This document shows positions 47,309 through 59,300 of a stretch of DNA of 64,000 nt, piece by piece. Position 1 is the first letter of the stretch, and every line of letters begins with the position of its first letter. Location: contig JASPKZ010008351.1 in assembly GCA_030220185.1 (NCBI GenBank), forward strand, positions 1,302,001 to 1,366,000. The letters are read 5' to 3'. The position numbers and the translations under genes were made by a program. Under the pieces are notes generated by a model. It did no database searches. It had not been told where the DNA came from and saw nothing but the letters and a program-made list of their open reading frames with translations. The stretch is from Diploptera punctata (Eukaryota > Arthropoda > Insecta > Blattodea > Blaberidae).

Positions 47309-50300
47309 ATATGAGTTATTCCATGTCAGACTGGACACATTTTTCACTTCATGTGGATCGATTCTTTGAAAGAAAGAAATTGTATCGACTAACATATGGC
47401 CTAATTTTTATTCAGTTTACGAAAGTCCTCTGGTGAAAAAGAAAAAGGATACATAATTAAAGTAGCAATAGAAAATGGTTATGAAGAAAACATAGTACAC
47501 AAGGAAATAAGTTTAAAAGGCAAAAATTAATCAATGAAAGCACACTTAAAAAACAAACAGAAGAGAACATAAAATTCACTTACCATCCTTTAAAACACCA
47601 CAAGTTCCAGAAAATTTTTAAAAAGTTTAACATACGATTGAATGGCTCCAAAGAAAGAATACAGCCTAAATAAGATAATTAAAACCAACAAAAATGAAAA
47701 TAATTGAAGAAGGAAACAAATCAGGAATATATCAGATCAAATGCAAGGATTGTGACAAAATCTATATAGGAAAAACAAAAAGAAATTTAAAAACTAGATT
47801 GAAAGGACATCTTAGAAATGTCAAAAAGGGTGAAGTGGACAAGTCAGCTGTAGCAGCCCATGCTTTTTCTGAAAAACATTTAATTGATACAAAAGCTAGC
47901 CTAATCAAAGATACAGATAAACAGAAAGAACTCATGGTCTGGAAAAAATCCACATTCAAAAAAACCGATTCCGATTGAGGGTCTTTCCACTTTTCAGCAG
48001 TTGCCCTTTTACCAGCCGGCTGCTGGCCCTTCACATCCACATGTGTCAATCACAGAGGTAGATGATCAACAGCCAGTGTAGGGGTGACATGTGGTTAGCA
48101 TGTCGAGTCCCCCAGCCGTTATAGCTGGTTCAACCTGGAGCCGCTACTTATTGTAGCTACCCAAGGCTTCCTACCTTAACCGCTCGGCTACGGCGCGGGA
48201 CTTCAAAAAAACAAGAAAGATAAACTCATGAATTTCGAAACTCCCGCAAATTTTCATTTGATCCAGAGGTTCATTGGTCCAACGATAGAAGGAAGAAGAA
48301 AACCGCCAAGAAACACTGGTCAACGAGAGGCTACTGATGATGGAGATATAGCTCTCAAACTGCAGTCTAGAAGAAAAAGGATATGAGGTGAGGTAATAAA
48401 CACATTAATTTAATTCTTAAGATTTATTGTACTGAATTAATAAACACAATATATTAATACTAGGATAAAAGCCTAACTATATTACAAGGAACTTTCTAGT
48501 TCCAAACAAAGAGGCCACGAGGTATTACTAAACCTCGTTAACAATGGCCTGGCTCACACTGAGGACGAACCAAGCAGAAGCTCGCCGGACTTGAACACAG
48601 CACAACAAATTTTGGCAGCAATGACAACGCTGCAAGAACCAATGTATCCAACATAAACTGTTAGGTGCTGTAGACAGGTGCCTCCAAGCTGAGACAAGAT
48701 GAATTACATCGACATGGTCGATGCAGACCATGCTAGCAGACGGTTGAAGTCTGCTGAGATAATAGAGGAGAGCGACGTATGTCGCAACATCATGTTTTTA
48801 GAAACTTTTGAAAGTTCTCGAATGCTTTCTAAGCCTAAAAAAGAAGTCAATTTTTTTTTGGTGCTAATTCTGATTATTTTAAAAAAATCCTGGGCATCAA
48901 AATTATTGAAAAATTGTACACACTGAAATAAATAAACATTATTTTCTCCCATTGCGTACATCATATGAAATCTAGGTTAGTCTCATTTCGAAGGTTAAAT
49001 ATCAGGCTTTTAGGCTATGTATATTCATTTTTCATGCTTATGTATTAAAAAGTATTTTATACCACAACTATTAATTAAATCTGAATTTTTTTTGCACCTT
49101 ATAATAATATTTTAAAATTATTTATCAGCATATTTTCCATGCATTTCTCTGTAAGTATGCCAAATTTCATAATGGGAAAATAATAGATCACAGAGTAAAA
49201 AAAAAATTAATAAATTTGGGCATGTGTCATAATGCTGAATTCTAGTCTGTTAATTTTAGGGTCAAATTTATGAACGCATTAGACCGTAAAAGGCATTCTC
49301 TGCTGAGAAAGTTGTATCCTAATAAGATTTTGCTTACTCAGAAATCTATTCATGCGTAAATAATTGTTGAAATTCGTAAGCTACCTGACGAGGTAACTTA
49401 AGGTAGAAACTTATCATGAGAATCCCGAAGGGAACCGATGCCCGATGTAGTTTGAAACGTTGCCGCGTACCTTGCTGCTTTATCCAAGATGTCGGACCTT
49501 GAAAACTTCGATCATGTTTTCGGTATACGCAGAGAAGAGGAAAGAGTCTACCAAAGAATTCAACTGGAAGAACAGGAGAATCGGCGTAATATTGCACGAT
49601 GCTGATGTCATTGTATATGGTATTATTTGTGGGACGCAAGCATAAATGCATTCCTCTATAGCAGACGAAAATAACGGAAGTGGTTTTATCGCTGAGAATT
49701 CTGGGTAATTTCTTGCCAATATTACGAAAATGACGACTTTCATGCATGACCAGTTAGTGGGTAGCTAATTCGATCTTTGCACTTGCTCACGGTGAGTCAG
49801 CTCTCCAGTGATTGGAAGTAATTTGAGTAGAGACTAATGTATTTGCATGCGGCCCTTAATCCCAGGTTCCGCTGCACATTGCAATCACTGTTTACTACTG
49901 AAATCTCGTCTGCTCATTCATCCATTCTGAAAGATAATCTGTCAAATACTACCCTTGTCTGTTCTCACCATCACCCCTCCCCCCCCCAAAAAAAATGTAC
50001 TGCCTTCCTTAAACCAGGCCCAAGGTAGAATAAATTCTTTTCAATTGAACTTTGTAGGAGGTATGAGGCGTATGAAATTTAAGAAACATTTTATCACCTC
50101 ACTTCATACTCCGTCTTCTAATTAGACTGGTTTGGAACCTTGTTGGTACCTCCTCAGTAATTTCATGACTGTTGTTCTGTCATATTGAAGTACTGTTTCT
50201 TAATCCCTCTGTTGGCAGATTGAAGATGGAACCAACAAAGTTCCGAAACCGGTCTAGTTAGAAGATGGAGAATGAGGTGAGGTGATAAATTTTTCTTAAA

Positions 50301-53300
50301 TTTAAATTCTCTTCAGTGTATTCTAAGATGGGGGCACGCCGTCATGTAGTGGTTAAGGCACTGAGCTACAAGCCGGAGGGTCGAGGGTTCAAGTCCCGTT
50401 GGGGTCAGGATTTTTAAACTGATCCAAACCCTCTGGCGGCACTATGGCCCTGGGGTCGACTCAGCCTCTAACGGAAATGAGTACCAGATGCTTGTTCTGG
50501 GGGTAAAGGCGGCCGTCATGCAGGGCTGACAACCCGGCTGAGGTAAAGTGCCGATTGTCTAGAAAAAGTGGGAGCCTTAACTTCCTACTACCCCAAGGGC
50601 CTCCGGGCCTGTTGTGGGATTAATAAAAAAAAAGTTCTAGGATTTGTAAATTAATGAGTCATTTTTACATCTTACCTCATATTTCATGTTTCTTTAAACA
50701 CGGGAACTAGTTTTCAAGAGAAAAATCTCTCTCATTTTCAACTGATATGTGAGAGAGATTTTTCTCTTGAAAACTAGTTCCTGTGTTTAAAGAAACATGA
50801 AATATGAGGTAAGATGTAAAAAATGACTCAGTAATTTACGAATCAAGAACCTCGTAATGTTATTTCCCATATTTAACTATGAATTATTCTAAGATTTTCA
50901 ATCTTTCGGACATTAATAACACAGTACTGTAGTGTGCCGTAGTTTCTACTGTTTTTGGTTGATGTATTTATAAGGCTTACAAATTTATAAGGAATAAAAT
51001 ATGGAGTTAAATGAAGTCAGCATAGTTCCAATATCCAATAAAAATACACAGTTCCTATTTTGGAGTAATGTAGTGCCTAGCGTATTAATCTCAGATTTTT
51101 TTCTTTATCTCTGTGCTCTATGAAATATTTTATTTTTTTATTATTATTATTCAATCTCCAAATAATGAGAACGCTATTTCACCTTCCGGTACGCTAGGGT
51201 TTAAATCACAATAAAATTGTGTGCATTCATTCACATTGCATTTAATATAAAAATATTGTAAGGGAATATAAATGACTAAATTAATTAACAAACAATTAAA
51301 AAGAACTAATTAAACAATTGATTTGGCATTTACTTGATGAAAATCCTTTTTTGTGTTAATTAAATAAAAATAAAACTTAAATTTTGATGTTACTCGTATA
51401 TCTTAAATTAACTAAAATAAAACTTAAAGTTTTATATGATTTTCATATTTATTAAAATGCAAATTCATTACAGCTGTTTCAGTACTTTGTACATTTTTCA
51501 GATGAATTTTATCATGATTACAAATGAATTTTGTTATTGTATCTGAAGAATAACAAACTTCATTTGTATTCATGATAAAATTTATCTGAAGAAGGTACAA
51601 AGTACTGAAACAGCTGTAACGAATTTGTATTTTAATAAATATCAGTATCATATAAAACTTTAACAGTTTTAAGTTATGTAGATAGGAAATAACACTATGA
51701 GGTTTTTTAATATTGTTTATTTTTTATTATTTCACTCACCTCATACTTCATAATTCATAGCAGACCCAGGGTTTCTTCACATCTTTTGTGACATTCTCAA
51801 TGCTGCGTCACGTTCACAACTGACGTCCAACGGCCTTCTATCCTGCAGACTGACCTCCGCACCATAAAAATTGCTAAGGATAATGGTTTTCAAAAGAAGA
51901 TGATACACAAGAAAATAAATAAATTCAAAGAACAAAAAGTCATCAATGAAAGTACTCTTCAGACAGATAAAAATATAGGCAAAAAATTCAAGAAGTTCAC
52001 ATACCATCCTTTGGTATTTGACAAGTTTCAAAAAATTTTCAACAAATTCAACATTAAATTAGCACCTAAAAATGATTACAGCTTAGATAATTTAATAAAA
52101 ACCAACAAAAATGAAAAGATTGAAGACTGCAAGAAATTGGGAATTTATCAAATTAATTGTAAAAATTGTGAAAAGATATACGTAGGAAAAACAAAAAGGA
52201 ATCTAAATACAAGATTAAAAGAACACCTCAGAAATGTTAAAAATGGAGAAACCGAAAAATCTGCAATAGCTGCACATGCCTGGTCAGAAAAACATAGAAT
52301 AGAAACCAAAACAAAATTACTTAAACAATTGGAAAAACCGAAGAAACTCACAATTTGGGAAAAAATTTACATATGCAAGAATGAAAATACAACTATGAAT
52401 TTTGAAATACCCGGTTATAAAGAAAGAGGACTGATTTGGAAATTCTTCGGTCGGCCACCAGATGGCGCGGAGGTCAGTCTGCAGGATAGAAGGCCGTTGG
52501 ACGTCAGTTGTGAACGTGACGCAGCATTGAGAATGTCACAAAAGATGTGAAGAAACCCAGGGTCTGCTATGAATTATGAAGTATGAGGTGAGTGAAATAA
52601 TAAAAAATAAACAATTTTAACAGTTTTATTTTTATTTAATTAATATAAAAATAACTAACACAAAATCTCTTAAAAATGTAATATAGAGAGTCACACACCT
52701 TCTTATAACAGCATTTCTTATATAAAGTATCTGACAAAGGCAGTTGGAATCTATTTCGGCAATAATCTAATTTAGTAATACATTTGTGTCTTTGGGAATC
52801 AAATGCAGGACATTAAAACAACAGATGTAATACATTTAAATTAATATTGGGAGGTAAACATTATGAGGTTATATCATTAATAGTGAGTGGAGAACATATT
52901 TTTAACGACTCACCTCATATGTTAAAAATATGTTCTCCACTCACTATTAAAGATGTAATACAGTCTGGCTGAAGTTCTTGCAAATACAGGTATCTGAATT
53001 GTTCAAAATAATTTCCAAATTTGCCGTGACCATAATAGTTTATTAATTTGATTTTAAAGTTTACCACTGAGGAGAGGGAAACATTTTAAGCTGACTACCC
53101 AAGACTGTCTGTAGTTGTAGTAATACCACGTAAGCTAAACAGCAATAATGATAACAGCAACAACCGACTTCACATTTCCTTGTGCATTATAAATAAATAC
53201 AGAATTGTAATCAATGGTCAAGTTAAAAAAAATTGCATGAATTGAGTTTCAAACCCCAAACCTTCAGTTTTACATGTTGATACTCTACTGAGCTACTTGA

Positions 53301-56300
53301 GGCCTTCTTCTCATTCAAGCACAAATTCTCCTCTTAACTACTCTCTTGATCCCATATCCAATGTAATGAACACTTACAAACCACATTGAATTGCAAGGCC
53401 AGGCCAGTTAGGTTATTTTTTTAAAACATTTTCCTGCCCACTTTTTAATGTGATAATTTATTTAAAAATTGTAGGAATTCAGTGCATATGTTTGGGAAAA
53501 ATTGATGCCGAGCAATCGGTGCAAAAATTCTTACAGGTGCCAAAACATGGTTTTTAACTTTACAACTACCATATTTATGCATGTATAGGCTGCATCCAAG
53601 TTTTGCGATAATAAATTGGGGAAAAAATATTTGTCTTATATTTTTGTTAAGAAAATGTGCAAAAGAGAGAAGTAGGCCTACACAATTTTTAAATCTGACT
53701 TTGTTGTAAAATCGAAAGCTTCTGTTGCCGGCTATGTAATAGTACATTCAGACTACGGCTCAGTCATTAACACAAGGATAAAAGGGACGGTCAGTTGATA
53801 GGTACGATATTCATTACCATTCCTGTTCACTGTGTGTAAACATGGGTCGGTGCAGAGCAAGTTTACCTCCAAATTCAAGCTACAAGTGGTGCACTATGCA
53901 ACAGAACATGGAAATAGGACAGCAGGAAGAAAGTTTGATCTGGACGAAAAAATGTCCAACGGTGGATCCAAACAAATCATGCACTTGAAAACACATTACA
54001 TCATTGACAATCTTTCCGCGGAAAGAAAGCAAAATATCCACAGTTAGAAAGAGTTCCTGGATTACGTACTGAAAACAGGGGCAGACGGATTTTCAGTTTG
54101 AAGGCCTTAAGATAGCCAATAATATGGAAAACTCATTCAATGAATTTAGTGCAAGTTATGGCTGGGCAAGGCGATTTATGACATGTCACGACTTTGTAAT
54201 TCATCGGCGTTGACAATAAAATTGTTCTAAAATGAAGCATGTTTTCTAGTTATTTCATGTATAAGCCGCACCCTAATTTTTAAACTTATATTTTGTAAAA
54301 AAGTGCGGCCTATACACGTGTAATTACAGTATGAAAGAAAAGTAATTTGGAAAAACTAGAAATAACATGTTATAGCATTAAAAAAATGAAACCTTGAACA
54401 GATAAAGTCTCGATGTTCTTATTATTATTATTATTATATAATAAGAACATCGAAAAAAGCCATACTGGCATTTATAATGTAATGTATAATTCCCTAATAT
54501 GTCTTCTTAATATAGGAGCTGCCATTTGCAAAGATAGAAGCAAAGGCTTCAAAGCATTTGGTGGGCGGGAATTACAATGTATATAGAGAAAAATTTGCGT
54601 TTAGATCGGTACTTGCTCAGGTAGCTCAAATGGTAGAGCACTTGGACTAGAAAACCAAGGGTCCCGGGTTCAAGTCCCGGTCTGAGCGTATAATTTTTCT
54701 CTTCAAATATGAAGATAAAGTCTGTTCACAATGTTTTGCTACAAAAATTAAAAGCAATAAAAAGTGTAATTGAAATTCATCAGAGAACATTTTCTGACAA
54801 CTCACCTCATAGGTTTCATGTTTTTCAATGATTATACCTCATAATGTTTACTTCACAACATTGATGTAATATAAAAAGTGTAATGTTTTATCATTATATT
54901 ACTAGGCCATATTCATTGTAGAGTCTTTTTTCGGGGCTTAAATCATAGCCTTTTATGATGCCTATCTGTCAAGAAAATTTTGTGCAAAAATATTGAAAAC
55001 TTTCTTCAGAATTCGTCAAAATGTAAAAACAGATGTTTCATATGTCGTCATAGGCCAATAATAGTCCCACAACAAATGTTCAAAATGCTTTTTGTTCTTG
55101 AAGGATTGCTCTATAAACCTCACATATTCAAAAGTACATAAAGAACAATTAAACACCTAAACATTCTTCCAAAAATCAGCCCATTTCTATCTGACCTGCT
55201 GCCGAAGGAGAAGGACCAACATGATGAGGGTATGCACAAGATCGCTTTTCAGCTCTCGAGCAGCCAAAGCATCGAGAAAGTTCCCTCACCACATCAGCAT
55301 TTCCCTCTGGTGGCACGTTGGACAGAAATAGTATGAAGTTCAGAGGCATTTTTAAGTCACTTAATCGAACTTAACACACTTTTATATTTTAAATTAATAT
55401 TGGGAAGTAAACATTATGAGGTTATATCATTAATAATGAGTGGAGAATATATTTTTAACGATTCACCTCATATTATTTCAAATTTCTTTGATACCGGCAG
55501 TTTATTAGTAAAGAAAAGAAGAATTTCAAGAAAATTACTTACCATCCAATAGTACATAAGAAATTTCAAAAAATATTTTACAAACACAACATTACTTTGG
55601 CACCAATAAATAAATTTAGTCTGGAAAAACTTCTAAATACCAATAAAAAAAATCAACATCCCAGACAGTAAGAAATCTGGAATTTATCAAATAAATTGTA
55701 ATGATTGTAGCAAAGTATATGTAGAAAAACAAAAAGGAATTTAGAAACATGCACTAAAGAACATTTTAGAAATATTAAAAATTGTGAAATTGAAAAATCA
55801 GCAATTGCTGCACATAGTTTACTAGAACATCATAAAATTGAAAAAGAGGCAAAACTTTTGAAACAATTGGATAAACCGTTGGAATTGACAATTTGGGAAA
55901 TGATATTAATTCAGAAGAATAAATATCGATCTATGAATTTCGATATTCCGGTGGATAAAAATTTAATTACAAAGTTTATAATCCCAACCAAAGATGGCAG
56001 CACAAGAGGTGATGTAATTAGAGAAATCAACAATCACAGAATTTCATCAGTGGAAGCCATGACTGAAGAGGGACATGATATTGTCTGAAACTGTCGATAT
56101 CAAAGATATTTGAAATCGTATGTGGTGAGTCGACAAAAATATGTTCTCCACTCACTATTAATATTACCAGGATACCTGTTTTACATTTTAGCGAATTGTG
56201 CAGAAAGTTATAGATATTTTTGCTCAACTTTTTTGTAATAGATAGGTGTCATGTTGTTGTTATCAAGTGCTGGGCTTTGGTAATGAAGCCATTAGTGTTC

Positions 56301-59300
56301 TTGCTCTCCAATATTTCTCTATGGTGGATCCAATATGTAATACTTCACAGTATATTAATGAGTCATTTTTTACATCTTACCTCATAATGTTATTTCCCAT
56401 ATTTAACTATGAATACTTCACAGATTTGTGGATGTTCTTCATTCATTTCTTCATCTTTGTTGCATAGAGGACAATTTGGATTCATGTAAATTCCTATTTT
56501 ATGTAAATGTTTGGCCAATTAATCATGTTCTGTAAGCAGTCTGAATTTTGCTACTGCTGTTTTATGTGGAATTTCTGGCTTCTTTACTAAAATATTCATT
56601 TTTTTGTCTTTGGCTTTATTACATAGGTCTTGGTTTTGTTTGAGTTTATATTTGTTTTTAATTAGTCTTTTTATGGATGTGAAAGGTAAGCTTTTAGTTG
56701 TATTCTGAATTAAATTGGAGCCTTTTTTTTTTTTGGCAAGAAAATTAGCAGTGTCATTTCCAGCAATTCCACAATGTGCAAGTACCATTGCAATTTAATT
56801 CTTTTCTGTAGTTTTTGAAGTTGTTGAATCATTTTGTGGCACTCTTTAATTTGGAGTGACTTCATTTTGTGTGAGGTTTTGCATATATTGCTGCCTTAGA
56901 ATCAGAGAGTATGACAGCATTTTGAAATTTATTTATTCTGTATAATAATTGTTGGAGTGAAATATGAATAGCCATTATTTCTGCATCAAAATTTGTTGTG
57001 TGGTATCATTCTAGTTGATAAAATAAAAATAATGCACATGTAATTCCTGATCCTGAGTTGTTATCAATAGTAGACCCATCTGTGTAGACATGTAACCATT
57101 CTTCTGGTGGATATCTCTTATTCACAGCTTTTAACACGCTAGAGCTTTTAATACAGATGTGGAAGTTTCAGATTTTGTAACTGGCTCTTCTAGATTTAGC
57201 GGAATGTTAATTGGTTCAAAGGTAAGAGGCTTTTCTCTGATCAAAATATTTTCTTTAGGTTTAGGAAGATTCAAATCTGTTTTTATTTCCGTTACTTTGG
57301 ACAAGAAACTTGTTTGTGTTTTCAACTTGGTTGGTTGTAACTGTCTTTTTTCCCATTTTGATGTTGTTAACCATAACATTTTTTCATGTTGTGTTATTGC
57401 CTGTTCCTCTAAAGTTAGATAGGCATCATAAAAGGCTACAATTTAAGCCCCCTAAAAAGTCTACAATATTTATGGGTCTATTAATACAATGGTAAAAAAT
57501 AACACTTTTTTGTTTTAAATTTTTTTTGGCAAAATAAGTGAACTAATTTTATCTGTTCAGGGTTTTTTTCTTTTTCTTTCATCTTTTTGAGTATAATATG
57601 CTTTTTGTTTTTCCAAATTAATTTTTCTTCATGCTGAAAAGTGAAAAAACCATATTATGGCACTTTTATGAATTTTTTACACCTAATTGCTCCAGACCAA
57701 TTTTTTTCAAAACATATGCATTGAATGAATTCCTATGATTTTTTGCTAATGATTGTTTAAAATAATAGCCAATCTCTTATGAGATTGAAATATTAAAAAA
57801 AATAAAAAGATCAAATTTTTAAAGGCATCATTAATTTACAGGTATTGTGGGTATAGCTCGGTGCTCTGGTTTGAGTTTGGTTGAGAATGAAATCCTGCCA
57901 CAATGTTGGGAACAAATCAGTCATAAACATGTAGAAAGAAGACTCCTGGTTGCAGAGTCATGCAGTGCCTTGGCGCCATATGTCTCGGTAAGTTTTTATT
58001 TTAGAGCGAGAGTGAGGTTATGATTTATCTACCAATACAGACATGGTAGCATTTGCATCAGCAAGATAAAAAGACAAAATATATCATATTGTTAGAAATA
58101 GGATCTCTGTTAGTCCAACAGTTTTGGGAAAAAAAATATTTTGTGGGACTTAAGAATTAAATTAATGTCTTTATTAAAATTCATCGGAGAACATATTGTT
58201 TAAACAACTCACCTCATAGGATTCATGCTTCCATGATATCGCGATTTCAAACATAATCATGTTCATCGTCAGCCGACTCGGAGTTATGGCTGACGATGAA
58301 CATGATTATGTTTGAAATCGCGATATCATGGAAGCATGAATCCTATGAGGTGAGTTGTTTAAACAATATGTTCTCCGATGAATTTTAATCTCTGATTAAT
58401 GTTTCTTTTATATCTTTCTTTTCTGCTTTTTTTTTTTCAGAGTACAATTAGAAACTCTTTAATGTTGTCCATGCTGCAACAGATGTTGGAAGATAAGGAT
58501 GATTCTGTAAGAGATGCTGTTGTGCGTAGCTTGGCATTAATAGTCACATTCATGGATGATAAAGATAAATATTTCCAGGTAAGTGAAGTATGTATGTATT
58601 AAATGCTCAGGACTTGACAATAAAGCTATTTTCCTTCTACGGGGTGAATCATAAATATGGGTTTGATCGCGTTGTGTGATGAAAATATTACCATTACAGG
58701 AAATATGAAATTACCGTTGGAAAGGCAATTATTCAAATTACAAAAATGGAATAAAAAAAAACAGTGTAGAACTTGTCATTAGTCAAAATGGCATTGAATA
58801 TGCAACAGCAAATTACAATTGCTGCATGGGCAATAACGTATGCTAATGATCGTGAGGCCTCAAGACGGGCAAGACATGAGTTTAACGTAGCATTGCAGAC
58901 ATCGACTGTGGGAAGTGGAGAAAATTACTGCTGGAAACGGGAAGGATGTAAAAAATCAAACCTCCTGGAAGGGCTCGCATTAACACGGATGCAGAAACAA
59001 CGAAGAGAATTGTGGAGGCATTCGACACTAGCCCACAAAAATCAACCCGCCAAGCTGCACGTGAGCAGTGATTTGTTTTGTTTTGTTCTATTGTTGTAAT
59101 TTGAAGGATTCCCTGTGCAATGATAACATCATCCTTTAATATTTTGGTCACAAAATGCGATCAAACGTATAGCCATATTTCTGAATCACTCTGTAGCTTC
59201 CAAATATTTGGTAACAATGTCTCAATGCATGATTTTAAATGTTCCAAGTAAGTAAATTAGATAATTCATTATTATTTTATATAAATTTTTCAGTATAAAG

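Larger units (their letters stand above)
47410..48425 (+). pseudogene. PLE fragment with GIY-YIG, interrupted by SINE B
   Basis: Several frames give the pre-endonuclease region (KFTYHPLKHHKFQKIFKKFN-like). The frame from 47,694 has SGIYQIKCKDCDKIYIGKTK, LKTRLKGHLRNVKKGEVDKS and AVAAHAFSEKH. After SINE B the C-terminus resumes (MNFETPANFHLIQRFIGPT-like). It ends with a decayed hammerhead and ATATGAGGTGAGGT. Frameshifts occur in the first part. Confidence 0.8.

Noticed and set aside
47204..47436. Open frames rich in Ile or Leu
   Set aside because: They are translations of the (TTA)n microsatellite.
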